A stretch of 64,000 nt of DNA. Source: Tunturibacter psychrotolerans. GTDB taxonomy: Bacteria; Acidobacteriota; Terriglobia; Terriglobales; Acidobacteriaceae. The notes beneath the pieces were generated by a model. The model did no database searches. It saw only the letters and a list, made by a program, of their open reading frames with translations, and was not told where the DNA came from. Positions 35,017 to 43,846 of the stretch are shown piece by piece. The stretch is from assembly GCF_040359615.1 (NCBI RefSeq), contig NZ_CP132942.1, forward strand, positions 1,736,001-1,800,000, given 5' to 3'. The translations under genes were made by a program, and so were the position numbers. Every line of letters begins with the position of its first letter. Position 1 is the first letter of the stretch.

Positions 35017-35886
35017 ATGAAGATTTCAGCGAAAAAGCGGATTGGCGTGCATGTGGGGACGGCGGGGGGAACGTGGACCGCGGTGGAGCGGGCGGTGGCG
35101 GCGGGAGCGAATACGTTTCAGATTTTCTCTTCGAGTCCGCGACAGTGGCGAGCGGCTGCGGTGAAGCCGGAGGATGCGAAGAAGATGCGGGAGCTGAGGG
35201 CGAAACATGATGTGGGCCCGGTGGCGATTCATGCTAGTTATCTGATTAATCTTTGCAGCCAGACGGAGAGCGTGCGCGTGAATGGCGTGGCTGCGTTTCG
35301 TGGGGAGGTGGAGCGGGCGCTGGCGCTGGGGGCGGAATATCTGGTGCTGCACCCTGGGAGCTGGAAGGGACTGACGCGGGAGGAAGGCTTGCGGCTGGCG
35401 GCGGAGTCGATTGAGAAAGCGATTGATGGCGTGGCCTGGCAGGGGAAGGATTTTAAGATTTTGATTGAGAACACGGCGGGGGCGGAGTTTTCGCTGGGGG
35501 CGAAGCTGGAGCAGGTGGCGGAGTTGGTGGAGCGGCTGAAGGCTTGTGCGCCGGTGGGGGTTTGTCTGGACACGTGCCACGTGCATGTGTCGGGGTATGA
35601 CATTGTGTCGCCGGATGGTTATACCGAGACGATGTTGCTGGTGCGCGATACGGTTGGGTTCGACGATGTGAAGGTGTGGCACTGCAATGATGCGAAGGCG
35701 GCGATGGGATCGAAGCTGGACCGGCATGAGCACATTGGTGAGGGGACGATTGGGGCGGAGGTGTTTCGGCGGCTACTGCATGATGAGCGGTTTGGGCATG
35801 CGGTGTTTATTGCGGAGACGCCGGTGGATGCTCCGGGGGATGAGGCGCGGAATGTGGGGGTGTTGCGGACGCTGGCTGCGGGATGA
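35017..35886 (+). CDS. nfo: Deoxyribonuclease IV (endonuclease IV, AP endonuclease)
   Basis: The 289-residue TIM-barrel trinuclear-zinc enzyme cleaves DNA at abasic sites in base excision repair. Metal-binding blocks are visible in order: GVHVGTAGG, AIHASYLINL, YLVLHPGSWKG, ILIENTAGA, VCLDTCHVH, and WHCNDAKAAMGSKLDRHEHI followed by GEG. Length is standard (about 280). The ATG at 35017 follows TTGAGGG. It stands alone. Confidence 0.96.
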   Translation: MKISAKKRIGVHVGTAGGTWTAVERAVAAGANTFQIFSSSPRQWRAAAVKPEDAKKMRELRAKHDVGPVAIHASYLINLCSQTESVRVNGVAAFRGEVERALALGAEYLVLHPGSWKGLTREEGLRLAAESIEKAIDGVAWQGKDFKILIENTAGAEFSLGAKLEQVAELVERLKACAPVGVCLDTCHVHVSGYDIVSPDGYTETMLLVRDTVGFDDVKVWHCNDAKAAMGSKLDRHEHIGEGTIGAEVFRRLLHDERFGHAVFIAETPVDAPGDEARNVGVLRTLAAG

Positions 35887-35979
35887 GGTTTATTTTGTTT
35901 GGGAATCTAGTTGCCTCCCCGGGGGGAGCTTGCTAGGCTAGATGCGCTTCAGCATCCTGGAATTCGATCGAGGGATACG

Positions 35980-36783
35980 ATGCGAGTGAACGCTTGGCGT
36001 GTGACGATCGCTGCGATTTCAGCGTTACTAGTCTCAGGGACAATAGCCAGTGCACAGAGTTCGGTTCCATGTACGTTCGGGGTCATGAATTTCGTGGGCT
36101 TAGGCACGCAAAGCAAGAATGACGTTCCATATAGCGGCACCTTGAAGACAAGCTTCGAACAAAAACTCCCAGACGGCAACGCCGTTCATGGATTCCACAA
36201 GGTTCATCAGGCGCGGGACTCCAAAGGGAGAACCATGAATGAGATGGCTATGGGATGCGCGCGCGGGGAGGACGGCCAGCCAAAACAAGCGCTGTCGGTC
36301 ACTGTCGCCGATCCAACGACGAGCACCATAATGTATTGGCAGGTAGGCGATTTCATGCCGAAGATTGCTCACGTCCATCGCATGTCGATACCAAATCATA
36401 AGCAGCCGACCGCGGAAGAGGCGGCGGAGCAGACGAAGCGATCGCAGATAGCGGCGAAAACGCAAAGACACGACGAGGTTCGGGTTGAGAATCTGGGGAG
36501 CAAAACAGTTGCTGGAGTTTTGGCTGAAGGGATGAGGACGGTTCGGACGATTCCTGCGGGGGAAGAAGGAAATGACCTGCCGCTGGAAGTGATCAATGAG
36601 CAATGGACCTCGAAGGAACTGGGTCTGACTGTGATTCTCGTCGACGACGATCCGAGGCGTGGACGAACTACGGTCGAATTCGAAGACTTGAGTCTCGGTG
36701 AGCCCGATCCTGCAGTCTTTGCGGCTCCTGCAGGCTACAAGGTAGTGGAACAACATCAAGAGGAAACGGTGGTCGCACAGTAG
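35980..36783 (+). CDS. Exported protein of unknown function
   Basis: The 267-residue protein from the ATG at 35980 (GAGG about 8 nt upstream) has a signal peptide, MRVNAWRVTIAAISALLVSG, then TIASAQSSVPC. The mature part contains SGTLKTSFEQKLPDGNAVHG and QARDSKGRTMNEMAMGCARG. A later region, VENLGSKTVAGVLAEGMRTV then RTIPAGEEGND, recurs in exported acidobacterial proteins with a beta-sandwich look. I cannot assign a function. It has no operon partner and converges on the FAD oxidase gene. Confidence 0.78.
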   Translation: MRVNAWRVTIAAISALLVSGTIASAQSSVPCTFGVMNFVGLGTQSKNDVPYSGTLKTSFEQKLPDGNAVHGFHKVHQARDSKGRTMNEMAMGCARGEDGQPKQALSVTVADPTTSTIMYWQVGDFMPKIAHVHRMSIPNHKQPTAEEAAEQTKRSQIAAKTQRHDEVRVENLGSKTVAGVLAEGMRTVRTIPAGEEGNDLPLEVINEQWTSKELGLTVILVDDDPRRGRTTVEFEDLSLGEPDPAVFAAPAGYKVVEQHQEETVVAQ

Positions 36784-36845
36784 TTCGGTGAGAAGCCGGA
36801 TGATGTGTAACACGATGCCTGTGTTAGGACAGTCGCGTTGCTATT

Positions 36846-38210
36846 TCAGCTGCTGAATATATTGGTGTCCAGGAACTGGTTGCGGAACTTTCCTTGTGGG
36901 TCGTAATGCTTGAGGAGGGCTTGGTAGTTGCGCATTTTGGGGTACTGGTGCTGGATCTTTGCGGGTGGGAGGGTGAAGACTTTGGCCCAGTGGGGGCGGG
37001 GGTTGAAAGGCGCGAGTTTTTCTTCGATGAGGGGCAGGATGGCCTGGACGGCGTCCCACTCGGGCTTCCAGGTGAAGTGGATGGCGAGGGAGGGGCGCTG
37101 GTAGGCCATGCTGAGCCAGAGATTGTCGGCGGCGATGGTGCGGAGCTCGGTGATGAAGAGGTGTGGGGTGATGCGGTCGCGGAGTTGTTCGACGGCGAGG
37201 ATGGCCTCGTAAGCGTGCTCGCGTGGGACGAAATATTCGGTTTGGATTTCGGCGCCGCTGCTGGGAGTGAAGTTGAGCTTGAAGTGGGGAAGGCGCTCGT
37301 ACCAGGGCCCGGGGACGCCGAGTTGCTCGGTGCAGGGTTCGGCGGCGTGGCCCGCGACGGGGTGGAGTTTTTGCGTGGCTCGTTTTGCTCCGAAGAACTC
37401 GGGGGCGAATTGTACGGAAGTGGCTCCGGGTTCGAGGCGGCGTTTGACCCAGACTTGGGTGGCTTGGTGATTTTGCCAGTCGGTGAAGAGGCTGACGCTG
37501 TAGCCGCTGAGAAAGATCTCGTCGAGATGCTTTTCGAGTTGCGAGAAGGAGAGGTTTTCGTAGACGACCTGCGCGACCTGGAAGGTGGGTTGGAGATCGA
37601 GGGTGGTTTTGGTGACGACACCGAGGCCGCCGAGGTTGACGACCTGGCCGAGGAACTTGTCGTCGTCTTTGGCGGGGGAGAAAGTGTGGAGGGTGCCGTC
37701 GGCAGTGACGAGCTCGAGGCCGGAGACGATGGTGGCGAGATTGCCGTTGTTGCTGCCGGAGCCGTGGGTGGCGGTGGCGCAGGCTCCGATGACGGAGACG
37801 TGTGGGAGTGATGCGAGGTTGGGAACGGCGAAGCCCTGGGCGTCGATGATGGGGGCTAGCTTGCCGTAGGTGACACCGGCGCCCACGGTAGCGGTGCGGG
37901 CTTTGGCGTCGATGTCGATGGAGTCGAGCTGCTTGAGGGATATTTGGGCGTGGGTGCTGTCGGCGATGGTGTTGAAGGAGTGACCGCGGCCGAGGGCGCG
38001 AAGCTTGTCGCAGCTTTTGACGATGTGCTGGACCTCTTCGGTAGTTTTTGGCTGGTAAAGAGTGTCGGTGTGGAAGGTGAGATTGCCGGCCCAGTTGGTT
38101 CGTGGCGCAGTCTGGTGGGCGGTGTCTTGCTCGGAGGCTGAGACGAAGCGGGAGAGCATGGCGGCGGTAAGGATGGAGCCGGAGCCTTTGAGGAACTGTC
38201 GCTTATTCAT
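36846..38210 (-). CDS. FAD-binding oxidoreductase resembling alditol oxidase / aldonolactone oxidase
   Basis: The 454-residue protein has a VAO/PCMH-type FAD-binding domain. The block ALGRGHSFNTIADSTHAQIS contains the His that covalently holds FAD in alditol oxidases, and HVSVIGACATATHGSGSNNG is the FAD pyrophosphate segment. The C-terminal domain ends HYDPQGKFRNQFLDTN, as in D-arabinono-lactone oxidases. The N-terminus MNKRQFLKGSGSILTAAML looks like a Tat-type or Sec signal with a weak motif, so export is probable but not certain. The ATG at 38210 is preferred to a GTG at 38219. Its substrate is likely a polyol. Confidence 0.88.
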   Translation of the reverse strand: MNKRQFLKGSGSILTAAMLSRFVSASEQDTAHQTAPRTNWAGNLTFHTDTLYQPKTTEEVQHIVKSCDKLRALGRGHSFNTIADSTHAQISLKQLDSIDIDAKARTATVGAGVTYGKLAPIIDAQGFAVPNLASLPHVSVIGACATATHGSGSNNGNLATIVSGLELVTADGTLHTFSPAKDDDKFLGQVVNLGGLGVVTKTTLDLQPTFQVAQVVYENLSFSQLEKHLDEIFLSGYSVSLFTDWQNHQATQVWVKRRLEPGATSVQFAPEFFGAKRATQKLHPVAGHAAEPCTEQLGVPGPWYERLPHFKLNFTPSSGAEIQTEYFVPREHAYEAILAVEQLRDRITPHLFITELRTIAADNLWLSMAYQRPSLAIHFTWKPEWDAVQAILPLIEEKLAPFNPRPHWAKVFTLPPAKIQHQYPKMRNYQALLKHYDPQGKFRNQFLDTNIFSS

Positions 38211-38513
38211 GTCGCACACTCGAATCTTTGGAAGTCTGGCTTAGTTACAGGTGAGACTATCAGTCAGCGTTGATGCAAGAGGTTCGATGGCGTTCTGATT
38301 CAGAGCATGAATCAAAGTGGGTATCGATATTTCTGACTCTTCTGGGCTGAGGGGCATTGAGTCAAGTTATGCTGGCGATGAGAGCCAGGAGAGTGGGGTT
38401 GTCTCAGACTTGCCTAGCCAGAACAGTTTCAAGGCACGCAAGGTCTCCTGACGGCATATCTTCCTCGCGCCTTTCTGCGCTCAATTCAGGTTCATGGCTT
38501 AGGGTTTAATCAT
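38211..38513. other. Intergenic stretch with no visible feature
   Basis: About 300 bp between divergent genes. I see no hairpin, repeat or reading frame worth naming. It presumably contains promoters for the FAD oxidase and the membrane protein. Confidence 0.5.
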
Positions 38514-40121
38514 ATGTTGCTTCCCCCCACTTCAAACAATCGAGTGCTGTTTCTCGCGCACTACATAAGAGAGATTCCACTGGCTTGGTTCTTTGCAGGT
38601 TGTCTCATAGCCAGGCTTGGCATTTTTCTGAGCTCGGCTACTTCCCCACGGTATGGCTCTGCTGTGTTGCGTCGCTTTGCATTTGCTGCAAGTTTACTTA
38701 TCCTGTTCGCATATCTGGCGATTGTTCTCTCTTCGTTGGGCTGCTTTACGATCCAGCAAGACGAATCCAATATTCTTAGTATCTCTGCGGCGGGCCTTCG
38801 TGGATTACCCGTTTACAATCCGCCCGCCTCGCCTGATTCAAGTTACTCATTGATGTATGGTCCGGTGACGTTCCTTATATATTCTGTTGTCCTGATCGCG
38901 GGTGGTGTAGATCACTTTTGGATAGTTCGAGGCGCAGTCGTAATCGCGAATTTCGGCTTGTGTGCGGCATTTTATGTTCTTCTCCGCAGGTTTGTTCCCG
39001 CTTTCACGGCAATCGCGTTGCTCGTATTTCCGCTTAGCGTACTCTTGCAATTCCCTCAGAATTCTTTGGGCGTCCGTGCGGATATATGGATCGTTCTCTT
39101 CGCGACGCTTGCCATACTCTGCAGCTCTCTTGCAGCAGAACTTCCAGCGGTAATTCTTACAGGAATTATGGGCGGCGTAATGATCGGTCTTAAAATCAGC
39201 GCCGGACCCGCTATCTTATTTCCGCTTCTTTTGCTTTATCGAAGATTCGGGTTTCGTGCAATCATCACGACTTCACTCGTAACGATAGCAACCGCTTTGG
39301 CGCCTTTCGCGCTTACGAATATCTCATTACATAACTATGTTTCATGGGTGTTATTTACTCGTTCCGAGGGCCTCTCTCCTGCGGAGTTACGGAGAAATAT
39401 TCCATTCGCGCTATTCCTGATTAGTCCCTGCGTGCTGATGGAGCTGTTCGTGCGCCGTTTCGGAATGTCGTTCAGACGAAGGCTCCCCGAGTTTCTTCTT
39501 ATTGTGCTTTGCCTTGTTTTGGCAGTGCTAACGTCGAAATATGGCTCTGGTCCATGGTATTTCTGGCATGTTGTTCCATCCATCGTTGTCTATCTGGCTC
39601 TCGTGTCGAGAGACATGTCGGAGGTTTCCGCCAACGACCTGTTGATTCCCATCTATTACATCGCAGTCGCATGCACCCTGTTTGCTTGTGTGGACATTCC
39701 GCGCGCCTGTCAAAACGTAAAGATATCTCTTATGACTCACGACGTAGCTCTCGCACGGCAGTCAATCGACCGGTATCTCGCTTTCTACCGCGAACGTTCG
39801 TCGATTCAAATGGGCTACGGCTCCGTTGACGGCGATTACAGGACAAGTCCCCGCTACGTGCTCGTCTATAAAGGGCAGCCATATACTCTTGAAGGCAATA
39901 CCGGGCGCTTTGAGACCGTGCATTTACCGTTTCCAATCAACGTCCTCAACCAAATGAAACATTGCAAAGATGATGTCTGGTTAGTGCCACTCTCTCAAAA
40001 GCCGTTTGATCTCTGGGTATTCCCCGATGTCCTTCGTAGAACCTTCATTCAAAATTATCGCGTCGATAGAAATGATGGGATCTACGACGTGTGGGTGTGT
40101 AATCATGCTGTGGCTCACTAA
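38514..40121 (+). CDS. Polytopic membrane protein, possible GT-C type glycosyltransferase
   Basis: The 535-residue protein has about 9-10 hydrophobic segments and a C-terminal soluble domain of roughly 140 residues. After the second helix comes FTIQQDESNILSISAAGLRG. An acidic pair in the first large outer loop is the hallmark of GT-C glycosyltransferases that use polyprenyl-linked sugars. PVYNPPASPDSSYSLMYGPV also fits that loop. Assignment is by topology only. Its DNA is visibly richer in A and T than its neighbours, with many TTT, CTT and ATT codons. This suggests later acquisition. No cell-wall cluster surrounds it. Confidence 0.72.
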   Translation: MLLPPTSNNRVLFLAHYIREIPLAWFFAGCLIARLGIFLSSATSPRYGSAVLRRFAFAASLLILFAYLAIVLSSLGCFTIQQDESNILSISAAGLRGLPVYNPPASPDSSYSLMYGPVTFLIYSVVLIAGGVDHFWIVRGAVVIANFGLCAAFYVLLRRFVPAFTAIALLVFPLSVLLQFPQNSLGVRADIWIVLFATLAILCSSLAAELPAVILTGIMGGVMIGLKISAGPAILFPLLLLYRRFGFRAIITTSLVTIATALAPFALTNISLHNYVSWVLFTRSEGLSPAELRRNIPFALFLISPCVLMELFVRRFGMSFRRRLPEFLLIVLCLVLAVLTSKYGSGPWYFWHVVPSIVVYLALVSRDMSEVSANDLLIPIYYIAVACTLFACVDIPRACQNVKISLMTHDVALARQSIDRYLAFYRERSSIQMGYGSVDGDYRTSPRYVLVYKGQPYTLEGNTGRFETVHLPFPINVLNQMKHCKDDVWLVPLSQKPFDLWVFPDVLRRTFIQNYRVDRNDGIYDVWVCNHAVAH

Positions 40122-40258
40122 GAGCCCCGGCTGAGTAGCCGATCCCTGAATTCAAGCGTCCTCCCGGAGAGGATTCCCGTGATGGTGGAACAGGTTACTG
40201 GCGCAGTGGCGTCCGAAGGCAGGATTTAGGTTTGCCGGACGGGTACAATCAAACAAGT

Positions 40259-42823
40259 ATGCCTGAGACACGAACGAGCGAAATAAGCGGCAAAACCGCG
40301 AACATTATTGAGAGTTCTACTGCTGCGGAACCAAACCAGCCGCAGCGTTACAGCCCGGCTGAGATCGAGCCGAAGTGGCAGGCGAGGTGGGATGCGGATC
40401 CGTCGCTGTATGCGGCGGAGGGCCACGATTCGGGTAAGCCGAAGTACTACTGCCTGGAGATGTTGCCGTATCCGAGCGGCGCGCTGCACATCGGGCACGT
40501 GCGGAACTATGCGATTGGCGATGCGCTGGCGCGGCATATGTGGATGCGCGGGTACAACGTGCTGCACCCGATGGGGTGGGATGCGTTTGGGTTGCCGGCG
40601 GAGAATGCGGCGTTGAAGAACGGGGTTCCGCCGCGGGAGTGGACGCTTTCGAACATTGCGGCGATGCGGAAGCAGATGCAGCGGTTGGGGTACGGCTACG
40701 ACTGGGGCGCCGAGGTCACTACTTGTCTGCCGGACTACTACAAGTGGAACCAATGGTTCTTTTTGAAGATGTTCGAGAAGGGCCTCGCGTACCGGAAGAA
40801 GAGCAAGGTGAACTGGTGTCCGGAGTGTTGCACGGTGCTGGCGAATGAGCAGGTGATTGGCGGGCGCTGCTGGCGGCATGAGGATACGGTTGTTGAGTTG
40901 CGCGATCTGACGCAGTGGTTTTTGCGGATTACGAAGTATGCGGATGAGCTTCTGGACGGGCTCGACAAACTGGAGGGTTGGCCGGAGAAGGTACGAACGA
41001 TGCAGCGGAACTGGATCGGGCGGAGCGAGGGTGCGCATGTAGATTTCGCGGTGGCGGATGGTGATGCGAAGATCACGGTGTTTACTACGCGGGTGGATAC
41101 GATCTTTGGCGCGACCTCAGTGCAGCTTGCGCCAGAGCATGCGGTATCGAAGGCGTTTGCGCTGGAGGATGACGCGCTGCGGGTGCAGATTGAGGAGTTG
41201 CTGGAGCAGCAGAAGGTGGCTCGCGAGTCAGACGCACTGGGTGCGATTGAGAAGCATGGCGTGTTCACGGGCAGGTTCGCGGTGAATCCGTTCAATGGCG
41301 AGCGGGTGCCGATCTGGGTGGCGAACTACATTCTGGCGGACTATGGGACAGGCGCGATTATGAGCGTGCCGGCGCATGATGAGCGGGATTTTGAGTTTGC
41401 GCAGAAGTATGGGCTGCCATTGCGACCGGTGATTGCTCCTAATGTCGATACAAATGATCTGGCGTTGCCTTACACCGGCGAGGATGAGGCTGTGCTGATC
41501 GACTCCGGCGAGTGGACCGGGGAGAACTGTCTTGAGGCGCAGGAGAAGATGGCTGCGTTCGCGAAGGCAAAGGGATTTGGTACTCCTACGGTTACGTATC
41601 GGCTCAAGGATTGGGGAGTGAGTCGGCAGAGGTACTGGGGAACGCCGATTCCGATGGTGTACTGCGACAAGTGCTCGCCGGAGGAGCCGTTGCCGGTGGC
41701 TGAGAGCGAGTTGCCGATTTTACTGCCGGAGCAAGTGGATATTACGCAGACGAACGGGTCGCCGCTGGGGCGGATTCCGGAGTTCGTGAATGCGAAGTGC
41801 CCGAAGTGCGGTGGCGTGGCGCGCAGGGAGACGGACACGATGGACACGTTCGTTGATTCGAGTTGGTATTTCTACCGCTATGCGGATGCGAAGAATTCGG
41901 ATGCGCCATTTGATTCGGACAAAGCGAACTACTGGTTTCCGATCGATCAGTACATCGGCGGAGTGGAACATGCGATTCTGCATCTGATCTACTCGCGGTT
42001 CTGGACGAAGGTGATGCGGGATCTTGGTTTGGTGAAGAACGATGAGCCTGCCGCTCGTCTGTTTACGCAGGGGATGGTGATCAAAGACGGCGCGAAGATG
42101 TCGAAGTCGAAGGGCAATGTGGTTTCGCCTGATGACATGATTTCGCGGTATGGAGCAGATGCGACGAGGATGTACGCGCTGTTTGCGGCTCCGCCGGATC
42201 GTGATCTGGAGTGGCAGGAAGAAGGCGTCGCGGGAATCTCTCGGTTTTTGGGGAAGGTGTACCGGCTGACGACGAAGTTCTCAGGTGTTGCTCGTGCGAA
42301 GGGAACCGCGACCGGGCCGAAAGATCAGGCGTTGCTGCGGCGGTTGCATCAGACGATTGCGAAGGTTACGCATGACTTCGATGGGCGCTGGCACTTTAAT
42401 ACCTCGATCTCTTCGATCATGATTCTGGTCAACGAGATTACTGCGAACGAAGCGGCGATGGATGCGGGAGAGATCTCTCCTGATGCCGTAGCCGAGGTGT
42501 TTCGCAGTTTGATTTTGTTGCTGGCTCCGTTTGCGCCGTTCTTTGCTGCGGAGATGTGGGAGGAGCTTGGCGGCGAGGGAGTGGTGTTTCGAACGCAGTG
42601 GCCGGCGGTGAATGAGGAGCTTGCGCGGGAAGAGGAGGATGAGATTCCGGTGCAGGTGAATGGAAAGCTGGTGACTGTGGTGAAGGTTCCTGCGGGCAGC
42701 GACGAAGCCGCGGTGAAGGCTGCGGCTCTTGCCGATGAGAAGGTGAAGGCTCGGATTGAAGGGAAGACTGTGGTGAAGGTGATTGTGGTGCCGGGTAAGC
42801 TTGTGAATCTTGTGGTGAAGTAG
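40259..42823 (+). CDS. leuS: Leucyl-tRNA synthetase
   Basis: The 854-residue class Ia aminoacyl-tRNA synthetase charges tRNA-Leu. The ATP-binding HIGH motif is in MLPYPSGALHIGHVRNYAIG. The zinc-type segment KSKVNWCPECCTVLANEQVI and the editing (CP1) domain with TTRVDTIFGATSVQLAPEHA follow, and the KMSKS loop is in GAKMSKSKGNVVSPDD. The length is typical. The N-terminus has a 28-residue Ser/Thr/Ala-rich extension before RYSPAEIEPKWQARW, so a later start cannot be excluded. I looked for a T-box leader and did not find one. Confidence 0.97.
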   Translation: MPETRTSEISGKTANIIESSTAAEPNQPQRYSPAEIEPKWQARWDADPSLYAAEGHDSGKPKYYCLEMLPYPSGALHIGHVRNYAIGDALARHMWMRGYNVLHPMGWDAFGLPAENAALKNGVPPREWTLSNIAAMRKQMQRLGYGYDWGAEVTTCLPDYYKWNQWFFLKMFEKGLAYRKKSKVNWCPECCTVLANEQVIGGRCWRHEDTVVELRDLTQWFLRITKYADELLDGLDKLEGWPEKVRTMQRNWIGRSEGAHVDFAVADGDAKITVFTTRVDTIFGATSVQLAPEHAVSKAFALEDDALRVQIEELLEQQKVARESDALGAIEKHGVFTGRFAVNPFNGERVPIWVANYILADYGTGAIMSVPAHDERDFEFAQKYGLPLRPVIAPNVDTNDLALPYTGEDEAVLIDSGEWTGENCLEAQEKMAAFAKAKGFGTPTVTYRLKDWGVSRQRYWGTPIPMVYCDKCSPEEPLPVAESELPILLPEQVDITQTNGSPLGRIPEFVNAKCPKCGGVARRETDTMDTFVDSSWYFYRYADAKNSDAPFDSDKANYWFPIDQYIGGVEHAILHLIYSRFWTKVMRDLGLVKNDEPAARLFTQGMVIKDGAKMSKSKGNVVSPDDMISRYGADATRMYALFAAPPDRDLEWQEEGVAGISRFLGKVYRLTTKFSGVARAKGTATGPKDQALLRRLHQTIAKVTHDFDGRWHFNTSISSIMILVNEITANEAAMDAGEISPDAVAEVFRSLILLLAPFAPFFAAEMWEELGGEGVVFRTQWPAVNEELAREEEDEIPVQVNGKLVTVVKVPAGSDEAAVKAAALADEKVKARIEGKTVVKVIVVPGKLVNLVVK

Positions 42824-43758
42824 TGAATGAGTTGCCGCAGGATGGGATTGTGGTTGCAGCTGGGACTGTGCGGGGGACGCAGTCGTTTGTGCATACGCTG
42901 TCGGAGTGCTGGCGGCGGCCTTCGCTGACTGCGCTGGAGGTGCTTTGGCGGTGGGCTTATGGGGTGCCTGCGCTGTTGTTGCTGCGGTATGAAGGGCTGA
43001 AGATTTTGCAGGCTACGCCGTTGGACTATGCGGCGTTGAAGGGTATGACGGTGGTGGATCCACTGGGGTCTGCACAGACGTTGGCGAAGGCGCTGGCGCT
43101 GCTGGTGCCGCAGGTGCTGGGTGTGGCGTTGTGGTTGGCGCCGCTGCTGGTCGTGGCTTGGGTGGTGGTGTCGGCGGTGGGTCGGACGGTGGTGTTGAGG
43201 CGGGCCGATGAACGGCTACATTCGCGTGTTGGGACGCTGATTGTGTTGCAGGCAGTGCGTGTGGTGGCGTTGCTGGGGAGCTTTGCGGTTTGGTTCTGGT
43301 GTATGGAGCGGGTGGCCGAGTGGACCGTGACTGGACCGATTGCGGCGGGTGGCGAGCCGAATCTCGTGGGATATTTTTCGCTGGTGATTGTGGCGACGCT
43401 GGGGCTGTTTACGCTGTGGGCGGTGGCGAGCTGGGCGTTGTCGGTGGCGCCGTTGATGGCGATGTTGAAGGGGTCGGGTGTGCGGGGGAGTCTGGCAGCT
43501 GCATTTCGGCTGGGGCCGCTGAAGTCGAAGCTGGTGGAGATCAACCTGGTGATGGGGATCGTAAAGATCGCGTTGATTGTACTGGCGATGGTGTTTTCCG
43601 CGACCCCGCTGCCGTTTGAGAGTGTGACGACGCCGGAGTTCCTGTTCTGGTGGTGGGTGGGGGTGACGATCCTTTATTTTCTTGGATCTGACTTTTTCCA
43701 TGTGGCGCGGCAGGTGGCCTATCTGCAGTTTTGGCGAGCGTACGAAACTTCAACGTAG
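42823..43758 (+). CDS. Integral membrane protein of unknown function
   Basis: The 311-residue protein has five or six long hydrophobic segments (for example LAPLLVVAWVVVSAVGRTVV and LVEINLVMGIVKIALIVLAM). The N-terminal region has SFVHTLSECWRRPSLTALEV. The frame starts at a GTG whose G is the last base of the leuS stop codon, so translation is probably coupled to leuS. I recognise no family. It may be a conserved acidobacterial companion of leuS without functional connection. Confidence 0.8.
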   Translation: MNELPQDGIVVAAGTVRGTQSFVHTLSECWRRPSLTALEVLWRWAYGVPALLLLRYEGLKILQATPLDYAALKGMTVVDPLGSAQTLAKALALLVPQVLGVALWLAPLLVVAWVVVSAVGRTVVLRRADERLHSRVGTLIVLQAVRVVALLGSFAVWFWCMERVAEWTVTGPIAAGGEPNLVGYFSLVIVATLGLFTLWAVASWALSVAPLMAMLKGSGVRGSLAAAFRLGPLKSKLVEINLVMGIVKIALIVLAMVFSATPLPFESVTTPEFLFWWWVGVTILYFLGSDFFHVARQVAYLQFWRAYETST

Positions 43759-43846
43759 TAGCGTAAACAGCTTGCTTGTCCGTGGTTGAAAAGTTACTCT
43801 TGCGGATATTCTACTGTCCTCCAAGGCCTGAGCAAGAGGTATCAAG

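Noticed and set aside
40122..40258. Possible T-box leader for leuS
   Set aside because: I looked for the conserved T-box bulge sequence and specifier loop and saw neither.
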